Notes: generated by a model from the letters alone, not told the origin. DNA of 64,000 nt from Arthrobacter sp. Hiyo4 (GCA_002370555.1 AP014718.1:2232001-2296000), one strand, 5' to 3'. Counted from the stretch's first letter, positions 29,463 through 39,587 are shown. Numbers and translations: made by a program.

Positions 29463-30639
29463 AGCGATGCCTCCGTCAGGCGTACGTTATCCAGCGCCGC
29501 GGCGATGGCCGACCGCTCGGCGTCGTCCGCGTCCCGCCCCCGCACATGATCGAGGAATCCGCAGCAGAGCGAGAGATCATCCTGGGCTTCGGCGAGCCGG
29601 CTGCTGTAGCTCTTGGACGCCTTGACGGAGCCGCCCTGCGGATCAAAGCCGAGGACCAGCGTGTCCGGAAACCGGGCCCGGAGCCGCTCCATGGCCTGCG
29701 CGGGCCGCTGCTCATCCGTCAGGGTGATCTGGCAGTACGCCGGTTCGGCCCACGAATGTTCCGCGGATTCCAGGAGCTCCGAGATGCCGCCGCGGAGCAC
29801 GGCCAGCTTCCGCGGGGCGTCCCACGACAGTTCCGATACGCCGGTCACGCCATCCGGGCCGACGTCGATCAGCCAGCTTCCCTTGGTGTGCTTGGCTTCG
29901 GAGAACGAGTAGGCCAGGGGCGAACCCGAGTACCTGACCTGCGCCGACAGGGTCTGGCGGCCGTGCAGGTGCCCCAGCGCGGTGTAGCTGAATCCGTCAA
30001 ACAGATCCAGGGGCACGGCTCCGACTCCACCGATGCTGAGGTCCCGCTCGCTGTCGGAGCTGATCCCTCCGCTGGCGAACGTGTGGGCCAGGACCACCGA
30101 ATGGACGGTTCCCGCAGCGCTCCGCTCCGCGAGGTCAGCCCGGATGCGGTCGGTGGCGGCGCGGGTGACTTCGAAGTGGCTGGCTGTTTCCGCACCGAGT
30201 TGTTCGGCGACGAGGCGCGGTTCCAGCCAGGGGATTCCATAGATGGCCAGGACGGGCCCGGGCGTCCCGCCGTCACCCGTCTCCAGGGGCAGGACGACGG
30301 CTGGTCAAGGTCCGCCAGCCTGGTCCGCAGGTGGACGCCGCCACGTTCCAGCAGCCGGGAGGCGAAGCCCAGCCGGATGGCGGAGTCGTGGTTGCCGGAA
30401 GTCAGCACCACCGTGGCGCCGGCCGCTGTCAGCCGCACCAGGGCGTCGTCCAGCAGCCCCACGACGTCGACGCCGGGCAGAGCGCGGTCGTAGACATCGC
30501 CGGCGATCAGGACAACGTCGACGGCGTTTTCGGTGACGGCACTGACGAGTTGATCAACAAATGAACGCTGGGCGTCCAGCATCCCGACGCCGTGGAAGGA
30601 CCTGCCCAAGTGCCAGTCCGATGTGTGCAATAACCGCAT
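29459..30639 (-). CDS. sbcD: Exonuclease SbcD (nuclease subunit); one apparent frameshift
   Basis: Calcineurin-like Mn-dependent nuclease subunit of SbcCD, about 393 residues. Phosphoesterase motifs appear in order: TSDWHLGRSF, IAGDVYDRA, LTSGNHDSA, then LAHTFASGG and ALGHLHGRQ. A single break near 30298 interrupts LDQPVVLPLE; adding one base restores continuity to the C-terminus. The ATG at 30639 is 6 nt downstream of TAGCGT on the minus strand, which indicates a leaderless mRNA. It overlaps sbcC by four bases. The operon is a housekeeping repair unit; no defence genes accompany it. Confidence 0.94.
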
Positions 30640-30645
30640 ATTCTT

Positions 30646-30651
30646 ACGCTA
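30646..30651 (-). promoter_or_regulatory. Leaderless -10 element of sbcD
   Basis: TAGCGT on the minus strand, 6 nt before the ATG at 30639. Confidence 0.6.
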
Positions 30652-30710
30652 GCGGCTGCCACCGACAGTTTAGGAAACTGCCGCAACAGGCCGTTGCCCA
30701 GTCAGGCCAG

Positions 30711-31720
30711 CTAGCCGCGCTTTCCGTCGAAGAATTCCTGGGCCTCGTCGCGGTTGTTCGGCTCGTCCGCGGCGGCATGAGCCGGTGCAGGCTTGGCCGG
30801 AGCGGCTGCCTTGGCGGGCACGGCCGGCTTTTCGTCCGCGACGTCGGCATCGTCGTCGTCGAAATCCTCAGCGTCATCGAATTCCTCAGCCTCATCGGCC
30901 GAGTCGTCCGCAGCGCTGCCTTCGAATGCAGACGCATCGGCGCCCGTAACGGCAGCATCCGGCTCGGCGAACCCGCGGAAGACCAGCCCGGCGATGGCCG
31001 CGCCGCCAAGGGAGCGACCCAGAAGAGCCACAGCTGCTCAAGGGACCAGCTGGAGCTGAAGACGGCCGAGGCCGTGGCGCGGGCGGGGTTGAACGGCGCA
31101 TTGCCCACGGACAGGCCCAACTGCAGCAGTACCGCGAAAGCGAGGCCCACGGCTACGGCGGCTGCCGTTTTGTTGACGTTGTTGCGTGCGGTGGTGCCCA
31201 GGAAGACTGCAACCAGGATCGCGGCCCCGAGCACTTCAAGCAGGAGCACGCCGGCGAGGGGCGCCTGGATGATGGAATGTTCGCCGAATCCGGCGGTCAC
31301 AGTGTCGAACGCCGTGCGGCTGTCCTGGATGCCCGGCAGGGTCCGAAGGATGCCAAAGAGTGCGAGGGCGCCGAGAAGCGCGCCCACCAGCTGCGCGCCG
31401 ATGTACGCGGCGGCGTCACCGAGCCGGATCCGGCCGGCGACGGCGTGGCCAACGGTCACGGCCGGGTTGAAGTGTCCGCCGGAAACGTAGCCGAAGGCAA
31501 GCATGGCCGCGGTCACCGCGAGACCTGCTGCGAGCGCGGCGGGCAGCGGGCTGGACTGCGGGATGGAGAACAGCGGCACGCCCAGGCCTGCCACCACGAT
31601 GAAAAGGCTGCCAAAGGCTTCGGCAGCCAGCCTGGACACCAGCCCGTGCCGGATTTCGGCACCGCTGCCGGCAGTCAGCCCGGAGGCGGGATCACGGTGG
31701 ACGGGCACAGGCGTGGTCAT
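30711..31720 (-). CDS. MIP/aquaporin-family channel with long acidic C-terminal tail; one apparent frameshift
   Basis: Membrane channel of the major intrinsic protein family, about 336 residues. Both pore half-helices carry the signature: HFNPAVT in the first repeat and PFNPARA in the second, so it is a water or glycerol-type channel of the AqpZ-like group. Near 31014 one base is missing; restoring it gives WVAPLGGAAIAGLVFRGF and completes the last helix. After that comes an unusual tail of about 90 residues: Asp/Glu-rich with runs such as EFDDAEDFDDDDAD, then an Ala/Pro/Lys stretch. The core family ends without such a tail. The tail is cytoplasmic by topology and could be regulatory. Confidence 0.88.
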
Positions 31721-31862
31721 GGTGGGGCAATCCTTATCGTTGGGGTTTGGTGCCTTTGCATTCTGCCAAGGGATTCTGGGCGTTGGCTGAGTCCGAGCTT
31801 AGTGGACGGACGGCGTGGCGCCCCGGCGCGTTCCACCTCCGCCCCACGGTAAATTTACTGTC

Positions 31863-32942
31863 ATGAGCATTGAACCGGGCGCCGTTGCCGCGCCCCGCTG
31901 AAGTCCCGCATCCACGGCTGCCTCCTGGGCGGCGCACTGGGAGATTCGCTGGGCTACGCGGTGGAGTTCGACCCGATCGAGGCGATCCGCCAGCGCTTCG
32001 GCCCGCGGGCCTGACGGACTTCGCAGCCCTTGACGGCGGCAGCCACTTTTCGGACGACACGCAGCTGACGCTGTACACCGTGGACGGGCTAGTGGAGGTG
32101 CTCGAATGGGCCAATGACGGCGTGGGCGCCGACGCTAACGCCTGCCTGTGGCTGGCCTACCTCCGCTGGTTGGCCACCCAGGGCGAGTCCGTACCGCCGC
32201 AGGCTCCGGCACAGCCGCCGCGGTGGATCGACGGCAACGACGTCCTGAGGCACCGCCGTGCCCCGGGCAACGCCTGCATCAGCGGGCTGGCCACCGGCGA
32301 AATGGGAACGGTGTACCGGCCGGTGAACCCGGACTCGAAGGGCCGCGGAACAGTGATGAGATCGGCACCGTTCGGCCTGGTTCCCTTCATAGCGTCCGAC
32401 GCCGTCTATAAGTTGAGTGCCGACGCCGCCTCCCTGACGCACGGCCACCCGTCCGCACGGCAAAGTGCCGGCAGCTTCAGCCTGCTGATCCACCGACTGG
32501 TGGCCGGTGACACCCTGGCGGACGCGGCGGCGGCGGTCCTGGCCGACGTGCGTGGCCTTAAGGATGTGGCGGCGGAACTTCCCGAGCGGCTTGAAACGGC
32601 CATCCGCTGTGCGGGAACAGGCGTCCTGTCGCCTGAGGAACTGGTTCGGCAGCTCGGCGAGGGCTGGGTCGCGGAGGAGGCGTTCGCCGTCGGGCTTTAC
32701 GCTGTACTGGCCACAGCACCGGATACGGACTCCACCCTGTCGCCGCAAGACCATTTCCGGGCAGCCGTGGCGCTGGCCGTCAACCATAGCGGCGCCAGCG
32801 ATTCCACGGGATCCATCGCCGGAAACATCCTGGGCGCCTACTACGGCGAAGAGTGCCTGCCCCGGAATGGCTCGACGCCCTCGAAGGGCCGGACGTCATC
32901 CGTGGCATGGCCGATCTGCTGGTGGGTGTTACAACTGCCTGA
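31863..32942 (+). CDS. ADP-ribosylglycohydrolase family protein; three apparent frameshifts
   Basis: DraG/ARH-type hydrolase that removes ADP-ribose from proteins or small molecules with a binuclear Mg or Mn centre, about 360 residues. The N-terminal signature [18 protein letters not shown], the metal motif [10 protein letters not shown] and the C-terminal [20 protein letters not shown] are all present. Breaks near 31900, 32010 and 32868 each fit one missing G or C. The last restores [20 protein letters not shown] before the TGA at 32940-32942. The gene overlaps the convergent DUF4395 gene by 14 bp. No ADP-ribosyltransferase or toxin is adjacent, so I do not call it part of a toxin system. 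Confidence 0.86.
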
Positions 32943-33447
32943 GTGAGACGTTGTTGCAGGCCTCGCAGACGTCCTCCGAGATCAGGCCCCGGCGCTGCAG
33001 CACTCCGAAGATGACGCAGCCCAGGCAGAATCCGGCGAAAGCCTCCAGCGAGGCAGCCGTAATGAGAACCGCGAGCGCAATCCAGGCTGCAGGGGCGGCG
33101 CCGGCAAGAAAGAGTATCAGCGCCGTCGTGGACACCGCCGCTCCCATGCCCTGGGCAAAACGCTTGGGCGGTCCGGGAACCAGGCGTACGCGGCCCAGCC
33201 GGGGTGCCAGGACCTTGACGGAGAGCAGGGCCAGCGGCGAAATCCGTGGGCCGAAGAGCACCCGCAGCCAGAAGCCCGCGGCGATCAGCACGAGTCCCCA
33301 AACGGAACCGCTCAGCAGTGTGGCGCCCGCGAGGAGCACCACCAGGCCGGCGGTGATCCGGGCCGCGTATTCATTGACGGGGTTGGGAAAGGCGAACACG
33401 GCGGACCAGTTGATTCCGGTTCTTTGGCCGTCCGTTAGTTTGCTCAT
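32929..33447 (-). CDS. DUF4395 domain-containing membrane protein
   Basis: Integral membrane protein of 172 residues from the DUF4395 family, function unknown, intact. Four hydrophobic segments are visible (about residues 28-47, 48-65, 100-120 and 121-142). Two cysteine pairs, CLGC within the last helix and CEAC near the C-terminus, suggest a redox or metal role; members of this family are often beside thiosulfate sulfurtransferase or thioredoxin genes, but none is present here. The ATG at 33447 lies 6 nt after TAGCCT on the minus strand. It overlaps the end of the convergent ADP-ribosylglycohydrolase gene. Confidence 0.85.
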   Translation of the reverse strand: MSKLTDGQRTGINWSAVFAFPNPVNEYAARITAGLVVLLAGATLLSGSVWGLVLIAAGFWLRVLFGPRISPLALLSVKVLAPRLGRVRLVPGPPKRFAQGMGAAVSTTALILFLAGAAPAAWIALAVLITAASLEAFAGFCLGCVIFGVLQRRGLISEDVCEACNNVSLRQL

Positions 33448-33453
33448 CCTGCA

Positions 33454-33459
33454 AGGCTA
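33454..33459 (-). promoter_or_regulatory. Leaderless -10 element of the DUF4395 gene
   Basis: TAGCCT on the minus strand, 6 nt before the ATG at 33447. Confidence 0.55.
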
Positions 33460-33513
33460 GGAGCCGGGCACGCCGCAGGGAAGATTTGTTGCGCCGGATG
33501 AACACCGGAAGGC

Positions 33514-34506
33514 TCAGCCGCCCACCATCTGGAGGAACTCGCCTTCGGAGAGCACTTCGATGGGCTGGCCGCGGTCGTGGAGCTCCAGGACGCGCCGGGC
33601 CTTGCCGGTCAGCCTGCCGGACCGCAGGTCCGCGGCCACAAAGCCGTCACCCACCACCAGCACCGTGGTGCGGGCGGTTACCCGGCTTTCCGGCCGGGCA
33701 CCCAGCTCGGCCGAACGCACCTTCGCTTCCGGCCGGGCCATGGAGAGCTCGCCGGTGAAGACAACGGTCTGGCCGTACAGCGGGTGGGACGGTTCGGCGT
33801 CGGCATTGGGGACGGGGTTGTCGCCCTCCTCCGGCCACCCGGACAGGAACGGGCGCACCAGCGCGGCGCTGTTTCCGCCAGCGGCACCGGCAAGGGCGGT
33901 AAGGCTGGCTTTGGACAGGACATCGCGCGCCGGGTCAAACGCCTCCTGATGCGGCAGGACCAGGCCCAGCGACAGGTAGAGCTCGGCAATGCTGTTGGCG
34001 TTGTTCCGCGCAGCGATGTCGACGAGGATGCCGGCGCAGGCGCGGGCATCCTCTGCGGCGTCGTGGTGGTTGACCAGCGGCACGCCGGCTTCCTCCGCGG
34101 CGAACGGCAGAGAATTGGAGACCAGGGAGTAGCAGCGCCGGGCCAGCATCACGGTGCAGACGTAGTCGTAGGCGGGGCCGGGCAGGCCGGAGACCTCAAG
34201 CCCTGACCGGATCACTCCCAGGTCAAAGGCCGCATTGTGCGCCGCCAGGATATCGTCCCCGATGAAGGCGCCAATCTCCGGGAACAGTTCACCGAAGCGG
34301 GGACGGTCGGCCACGTCCGTGGCCGTGATCCCGTGGACCCTGACGTTGTGGTACTCGAAATGGTCGTGGTTGACCGGAGGCCGCATCAGCCACGACGCCT
34401 CATCCACCACGCGCCCGCCGCGGACTTTCGTCAGGCCAACCGCGCACGGTGAACCCCGGAAGCCATTGGCCGTCTCGAAGTCGATCGCCGTAAAGTCCAA
34501 ACCCAC
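33514..34506 (-). CDS. DEDDh 3'-5' exonuclease with C-terminal BRCT domain
   Basis: DnaQ-like exonuclease of 330 residues, intact. The first acidic motif is TAIDFETANGFRGSPCAVGL, the second region has LAAHNAAFDLGVI, and the third NHHDAAEDARACAGI with the His-Asp pair. A linker follows, then a BRCT domain from about residue 245: PLYGQTVVFTGELSMARPEAK and TTVLVVGDGF. The architecture matches actinobacterial DNA polymerase III epsilon-like proteins thought to act in repair. The GTG at 34506 is 7 nt after TAAAGT on the minus strand, so the mRNA is probably leaderless. It is divergent from the DedA gene. Confidence 0.92.
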   Translation of the reverse strand: MGLDFTAIDFETANGFRGSPCAVGLTKVRGGRVVDEASWLMRPPVNHDHFEYHNVRVHGITATDVADRPRFGELFPEIGAFIGDDILAAHNAAFDLGVIRSGLEVSGLPGPAYDYVCTVMLARRCYSLVSNSLPFAAEEAGVPLVNHHDAAEDARACAGILVDIAARNNANSIAELYLSLGLVLPHQEAFDPARDVLSKASLTALAGAAGGNSAALVRPFLSGWPEEGDNPVPNADAEPSHPLYGQTVVFTGELSMARPEAKVRSAELGARPESRVTARTTVLVVGDGFVAADLRSGRLTGKARRVLELHDRGQPIEVLSEGEFLQMVGG

Positions 34507-34513
34507 GGCCCAT

Positions 34514-34519
34514 ACTTTA
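34514..34519 (-). promoter_or_regulatory. Leaderless -10 element of the DEDDh exonuclease gene
   Basis: TAAAGT on the minus strand, 7 nt before the GTG at 34506. Confidence 0.62.
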
Positions 34520-34605
34520 CCGCCGGACAGGGCCGCGCCGTGTCAACGGGGCGGCCCTGTCGCGGAGATCACGCGTCCGACGCCGGGACGCTTAGGTGCG
34601 TCAAG

Positions 34606-34611
34606 TACCCT
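34606..34611 (+). promoter_or_regulatory. Possible leaderless -10 element of the DedA gene
   Basis: TACCCT, 6 nt before the GTG at 34618. It is a weaker match to TANNNT promoters seen at other genes here. Confidence 0.4.
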
Positions 34612-34617
34612 GAGAAG

Positions 34618-35409
34618 GTGAACATTCTTGCGATCAGCGACCTTGCCGTGCCCATGCTGGGTGGTGCAGGACCGGTCCAGCCGCAGCTGGCATCCTTCCT
34701 GCCCGACTGGCTGAACCCCCAGATTTTCCTGGCCGATCCAGCACTTGCGCCCTGGGTGGTGCTGCTTGTCTGCGGAATTGTCTTCGCCGAAACGGGCTTG
34801 CTGGTGGGATTCTTCCTTCCCGGCGATTCGATGCTGTTCACCGCGGGGCTTCTGGTGGCAACGGACACCATCCAGTTCAATGTCTGGCTCCTGGCGCTCC
34901 TGATCACTATATCCGCCATCATCGGCAACCAAACCGGCTACCTGATCGGTTCCAAGGCCGGCCCCGCCATCTTCAATAAGCCGAACTCCCGCCTCTTCAA
35001 GCGCGAAAACGTGGAGAACGCACACGCCTTCTTCGAAAAGCACGGCGGCAAAGCACTGATCCTCGCCCGCTTCGTGCCGATTATCCGGACCTTCGTGCCC
35101 GTAATCGTTGGCGTGGCCCAGATGAACAAAAAGAAGTTCTTCCTTTTCAACGTGATCGGCGCGGTCCTATGGGGCAGTGGTGTCACACTGCTGGGCTACA
35201 TTCTGGGTGACAGGGTCCCGTGGGTCCGGGAGAACCTGGACATCATCTTCATCGTCATCGTGCTGGTTTCCGTGATTCCGATCGGCATCGAAGTACTCCG
35301 CGGATTCTCGGCCAAGCGCCAGGCTGCCAAGTTCGGCACGGACGCCGTCGAGGAATTCATTGAGGAACACGAACCCGAGGCCGAGCGGAAGACCCACCGG
35401 GACCACTGA
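34618..35409 (+). CDS. DedA family membrane protein
   Basis: Polytopic DedA/SNARE-associated family protein of 263 residues, intact. Family members act as lipid (undecaprenyl phosphate or phospholipid) scramblases or flippases. The diagnostic segments are FAETGLLVGFFLPGDSMLFT with its acidic re-entrant loop, then FFEKHGGKALILARFVPIIR and FVPVIVGVAQMNKKKFFLFN, which carry the conserved Arg and Gly residues. The C-terminus is charged. The GTG at 34618 is supported by TACCCT 6 nt upstream; in-frame alternatives at 34648 and 34654 cannot be excluded. The gene stands alone and is divergent from the exonuclease. Confidence 0.88.
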   Translation: MNILAISDLAVPMLGGAGPVQPQLASFLPDWLNPQIFLADPALAPWVVLLVCGIVFAETGLLVGFFLPGDSMLFTAGLLVATDTIQFNVWLLALLITISAIIGNQTGYLIGSKAGPAIFNKPNSRLFKRENVENAHAFFEKHGGKALILARFVPIIRTFVPVIVGVAQMNKKKFFLFNVIGAVLWGSGVTLLGYILGDRVPWVRENLDIIFIVIVLVSVIPIGIEVLRGFSAKRQAAKFGTDAVEEFIEEHEPEAERKTHRDH

Positions 35410-35465
35410 GCCCTCACCGCGCAGCATGTCACTGCTCCCCGGCCACTCCGTTGCCATTCGACGGT

Positions 35466-36139
35466 TCAGTCCTCGGGGTGCCAGGCTTCGATCATCACGG
35501 TGCCGCGCGGCGAGTTCAGTGTGGCGCTGAGCGGCGCGGCGTGGGCAAGCCCATGGGGGTCGCCCGCACTTCTGGCAGCTTCAACACGTCCAGCGCCTCC
35601 TGCGGCACCCCCTGCAATACCAACTCCTGCAACGCCAAGAGCGTCGGCGGGAGGTGATCACAGGGATGTGCTCCCGTCCATTCGATCAAAGTCGGCAACG
35701 CGCCAGCACATTGGGTGCGGCCATCGTCGCGTACTGTAATGCGCCACTTCAACAGGCCTTGCGGCGTATCGCGCTGCGCTGCCAGTGGTACGCCGGGGTC
35801 GAGGTCGACGTTGGCCAGGCGCTGCCGCAGCATTTCCATCATGCCCGTCCGCGCGACTGCGTGCACCAGTAGGGGACACTGGCGCACCGCCTCGCGCAAC
35901 GTTGGCTGGTCCAGCCTGAACCAACGCGGCCGACCCGGGGCCGGCGCTTCAGGGTCAATCGCGATGATCTCCAGATAGCACTGCGGGAAGCGCACCGTGC
36001 TGATGTCCACCACTCGATTGTGCGTGCCCATCAGGGAGTGTTTGCCTCCACCGGAGGGCTGAACGCCGAATGTGGCCTCGCACCAGGCGACGCCCTGTTC
36101 GAGCGAATCTGCGGCGATGACCAGGTGATCGATGCACAA
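35466..36139 (-). CDS. VOC/glyoxalase-like protein, probably acquired from a proteobacterium; one apparent frameshift
   Basis: Glyoxalase-3-like VOC protein of about 224 residues. It opens with IDHLVIAADSLEQGVAWCEA and continues with HSLMGTHNRVVDIS, CYLEIIAIDPEAPAPGRPRW and QGLLKWRITVRDDGR, a pattern I associate with betaproteobacterial genomes rather than actinobacteria (from memory; not searched). One missing G near 35545 changes the tail to AAPLSATLNSPRGTVMIEAW, ending at the TGA at 35466-35468. The TTG at 36139, 14 bp after the rdgB stop, is the only start in the frame. Its third codon positions look less GC-biased and it contains more CAG and CTG-poor stretches than neighbouring genes. 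Function unknown. Confidence 0.78.
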
Positions 36140-36153
36140 AGACTCCCGTTAGG

Positions 36154-36824
36154 TCACTGGCGGGCGAGCGCTCCGACGATGGCCGGCAGGAGTGCCCGGA
36201 AGGCCTTCGCCCGGTGGCTGATCGCGTTCTTTTCTTCCGGTGACAGTTCAGCGCAGCTGCGGTCCTCGCCGGCCGGCTGCAGCACGGGGTCATAGCCGAA
36301 GCCGCCGTTGCCGCGGGGTTCGCGCAGGAGGGTCCCCTCAAGCTGGCCGTACTCGACCACTTCGCGGCTCCCAGCGCCCGGTCCCGGGACAGCCAGGGCC
36401 GCAGCGCAGACAAACGCGGCTCCCCGGTGCCCGTCCGGGACATCGGAGAGCTGGTCCAGCAGAAGCTTCAGGTTGGCGGCATCGTCACCGTGCCGGCCGG
36501 ACCAGCGCGCGGAAAAGATTCCGGGTGCACCACCCAGCACGTCCACGGCCAGCCCCGAATCGTCGGCGATCGCCACCAGGCCCGTGGCTTCGGCCACGGC
36601 CCGCGCCTTCAACAGCGCATTCTCGGCGAACGTCACACCGGTTTCGACGACGTCGGGCGCACCCACCGCCGCGGCGTCCACCACCTGCGTGTCGACGTCG
36701 AGCCCGGGACCTGTCCGCGCAGCAGCTCCCGGAGCTCCCTGAGCTTGCCCTTGTTGTGCGTTGCCAGGACGAGGCGCGGTGCAGGCGAGACCTCGGGCTC
36801 GGCGTTAATGGCGTTGGCGCTCAT
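36154..36824 (-). CDS. rdgB: RdgB/Ham1 family non-canonical purine NTP pyrophosphatase; one apparent frameshift
   Basis: House-cleaning enzyme that hydrolyses XTP, ITP and dITP to monophosphates, about 223 residues. The N-terminal substrate motif [12 protein letters not shown], the metal-binding region [19 protein letters not shown] and the C-terminal [13 protein letters not shown] and ISHRAKAF are all visible. A missing base near 36712 breaks the frame; restoration gives [19 protein letters not shown]. The ATG at 36824 overlaps the end of rph by 4 bases (ATGA). The pair rph-rdgB downstream of murI matches the order Rv1340-Rv1341 in Mycobacterium tuberculosis. Confidence 0.94.
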
Positions 36825-37579
36825 AGTGCGTCTGCGAGAGTTTCGCGCTGGATCGCCGCCAGTGCGGTGGTGCCCAGGAGGGCCAGGTCCAGCAGCTGGT
36901 TCAGCTCGTCCCGGTCGAAGGGAGCACCCTCTGCGGTGCCCTGGACTTCCACAAACTTCCCGGATCCGGTGACGACCACGTTCATGTCGGTTTCGGCGCG
37001 GACATCCTCAACGTAGGGCAGGTCCAGCATGGGCACGCCGTCGATGATGCCCACTGAAACCGCTGCGATCGTGTCGATCAGGGGCTGGGCGTTCTTGGCG
37101 ATCAGCTTGTTGTCGCGGGCGAAGCGGATGGCGTCCGCCAGTGCCACATAGGCGCCGGTGATGGCCGCGGTGCGCGTTCCGCCGTCGGCCTGGAGGACGT
37201 CGCAGTCCAGGACGATCGTGTTTTCGCCCAGGGCCTTGGTATCAATGATGGAACGCAGCGAACGTCCGATCAGCCGGGAAATCTCGTGGGTCCGCCCGCC
37301 GATTTTCCCCTTGACGGATTCGCGGTCGGAACGGGTGTTGGTGGCCCGGGGAAGCATGGCGTACTCCGCCGTGACCCAGCCGCGGCCTTCGCCCTTGAGC
37401 CAACGCGGCACGCCCGCCGTCAGGGACGCCGTGCACAAGACCCTGGTGTTGCCGAACTCGATGAGGGCAGACCCCTCGGCCTGCTTGGACCATCCGCGGG
37501 TGATGCTGATGGGGCGGAGCTGGTCGGGGGCGCGGCCATCGGCGCGCACTACGGGCACTGCGGTTGCTTCAGAAGTCAT
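36821..37579 (-). CDS. rph: Ribonuclease PH
   Basis: Phosphorolytic 3'-5' exoribonuclease that trims tRNA 3' ends, 252 residues, intact. Family blocks are [19 protein letters not shown] at the N-terminus, [20 protein letters not shown], then [19 protein letters not shown] and the C-terminal [20 protein letters not shown]. The ATG at 37579 is 6 nt downstream of TAAGCT on the minus strand with no ribosome site, so this looks like a leaderless promoter internal to the murI-rdgB cluster. The stop overlaps the rdgB start. Confidence 0.97.
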   Translation of the reverse strand: MTSEATAVPVVRADGRAPDQLRPISITRGWSKQAEGSALIEFGNTRVLCTASLTAGVPRWLKGEGRGWVTAEYAMLPRATNTRSDRESVKGKIGGRTHEISRLIGRSLRSIIDTKALGENTIVLDCDVLQADGGTRTAAITGAYVALADAIRFARDNKLIAKNAQPLIDTIAAVSVGIIDGVPMLDLPYVEDVRAETDMNVVVTGSGKFVEVQGTAEGAPFDRDELNQLLDLALLGTTALAAIQRETLADAL

Positions 37580-37585
37580 GCCTTT

Positions 37586-37591
37586 AGCTTA
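37586..37591 (-). promoter_or_regulatory. Leaderless -10 element of rph
   Basis: TAAGCT on the minus strand, 6 nt before the ATG at 37579. Confidence 0.6.
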
Positions 37592-37659
37592 TCGACTCAC
37601 GGCGCGCCGTCCCGCCGCAGCGAGGGCAGCCGACCACGCAGGCCGTCGGCCAAGAGGCC

Positions 37660-38455
37660 CTAGACGGTGTAGTGCACTCCGGCCACGGCAACGGCCACGT
37701 CGCCGCCGAACACGGGGCGCGCTTCGGCCATAACGGTGGTGGGCGAGGTCCAAACGGGGATGTGCGTGAGGAGCAGCCGGCGTGCGCCCGCGCTTTCCGC
37801 AGCCTCGCCGGCACGCTTTCCGGTCAGGTGTACATCCTTGATGTCGTCGTCGCGGCCTTCCTCAAAGGCGGCCTCGCACAGGAACAGGTCAGCGTCCTTC
37901 GCTGCTTCCTCCAGTCCCGTACAGGAATCAGTGTCCCCGGAATAGGTCAGGATCCGGCTGACAGCGTTGCCCTGCTTGTCCGGTTCGGTCACTTCCACCC
38001 GCAGGGCGTAGGCCTCCTCCACGGGGTGGTTCACCGCGAACGGCGTCACCGTGAACGGCCCCACCGTGACGGATTCCCGTTCGGTCCAGTTGGTGAAGTC
38101 GAATTCCTCGTGCATCCCTGGATCCAGCTCCAGGCCGTAGGCGGTGGCCATCCGGTCCGCCGTCGCGGCGGGCCCACACCGGAATCCTGCCGCGTCCCCA
38201 GCCGCCCGGCTTCCAGCGGACGGCCACGTGCAGCCCGCACAAGTCCATGCAGTGGTCCGGGTGCAGGTGGGTGAGGAATATCGCGTCGATGTCCTCAAGG
38301 TCCGTGTATCGCTGGATGGCGCCAAGGGCTCCGCTGCCAAGGTCCATCACGATCTTCCACGTCCGCTCTCCGTCGTTGGCGGTCAGGAGGTAGCAGGACG
38401 CCGGGGAGCCCGGGCCGGGAAACGAGCCGGTGCAGCCGACGATGGTGAGCTTCAC
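37660..38455 (-). CDS. MBL-fold metallo-hydrolase, probable cyclic-nucleotide phosphodiesterase (Rv1339-like); one apparent frameshift
   Basis: Metallo-beta-lactamase fold hydrolase of about 265 residues. The metal motif THLHPDHCMDL, the downstream LTYSGDTDSCTGL and the final HIPVW histidine are in the expected order. A break near 38175 is fixed by one base and gives IPVWGPAATADRMATAYG. It sits between murI and rph, the position of Rv1339 in Mycobacterium tuberculosis, a homologue reported to degrade cAMP. A similar role is inferred from position and family only. The start ATG at 38455 overlaps the murI stop as ATGA, so the two are translated together. Confidence 0.87.
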
Positions 38456-39479
38456 AGGGCAGGACCTCCGGCCCGGTGGGCGCCCACAAAGTTTGAAATC
38501 CGAGGTCCCGACGACGACTGCCGGGCGCTGGCGGTCTGCGCAGCCGCGATCATCTCGGGCGTGATCCGCGCCAGGCTGCCGGTGGGGTATTGGGCCGCCA
38601 CATGGTCCACGTGCCGGACGGACAGGACCTCCGGCCCCAGGAAACGGCGGGCCAGCGTTTCGAACTGGCCGGCGTCACCGGTGGCGATGAAGTGGTGTTC
38701 CGGCGCTGCTGCAGCAGTGCGCTGAAGGTCGTGGGTGGCGAGGGCGCGGTACACGTCCTTCGCCGTCTCCTCCGCGCTGGAGACGAGCGTCACGGCGTCG
38801 CCCATCACGAACGAGATGACCCCGGTCAGCAGCGGATAGTGCGTGCAGCCCAGCACCACAGTGTCCACACCTGCCGCCTTCAGCGGCGCCAGGTACTCTT
38901 CGGCAATAGCCAGCAAGGCTGGTCCGGTGGTGATCCGGCCTCCACGTAGCTCACGAACTCGGGGCAGGCCACGGACGTGATCGCCAGGTCCGGCGCGGCG
39001 GCGAAGGTGTCTTCGTAGGCCCGTGAACCAACGGTGGCGGAGGTTCCGATGACGCCGATACGCCCGCTGCGGGTGGCAGCGACAGCCCGCCGGACGGCCG
39101 GCTGGATCACCTCGATGACGGGGATGCCGTATTTCGCCGTGTACCGCTCGCGGGCGTCCCTCAGGACAGCGGCCGACGCCGAGTTGCAGGCAATGGTCAG
39201 CAGCTTGACGCCGGAGTCCACCAGTTCGTCCATCACGCCCAGGGCGTTGGCGCGGACTTCGGCAATGGGCAAGGGCCCGTAGGGCCCGTTGGCGGTATCC
39301 CCCACATAGAGGATGGACTCGTTGGGGAGCTGGTCGATGATGGACCGCGCCACGGTCAGTCCGCCGACACCGGAATCAAAGATGCCGATAGGGCGGAACC
39401 CCACCCGGGCGGTGGTGCTGCTGGCTGCGGAGTCCGATGCGGCTGCGCCTGACGGATCCATGCTCGAGGCTGTAGTCAT
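38452..39479 (-). CDS. murI: Glutamate racemase; one apparent frameshift
   Basis: Cofactor-independent racemase providing D-glutamate for peptidoglycan, about 342 residues. The two catalytic cysteines are in [12 protein letters not shown] and [13 protein letters not shown]. The N-terminal core [20 protein letters not shown] and [12 protein letters not shown] are clear. Near 38928 one base is missing; its addition gives [20 protein letters not shown]. The ATG at 39479 is preferred because the family core begins about 45 residues later with a poorly conserved extension; an ATG at 39521 is also in frame. An essential gene with a frameshift is one argument that the breaks in this window are errors in the sequence. 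Confidence 0.95.
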
Positions 39480-39587
39480 GATTATTCGAGGATAGGTCTT
39501 CCCCGGGGCCGCAGCCATCACATTGTGGCGCCCGACTCATGTCAAATTTGTCACATTGGCGGTCGAATCCCGGAACAGGACAGCAGT

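Noticed and set aside
39480..39521. ATG at 39521 as the murI start
   Set aside because: It would add 14 poorly conserved residues and has no better ribosome site than the ATG at 39479.
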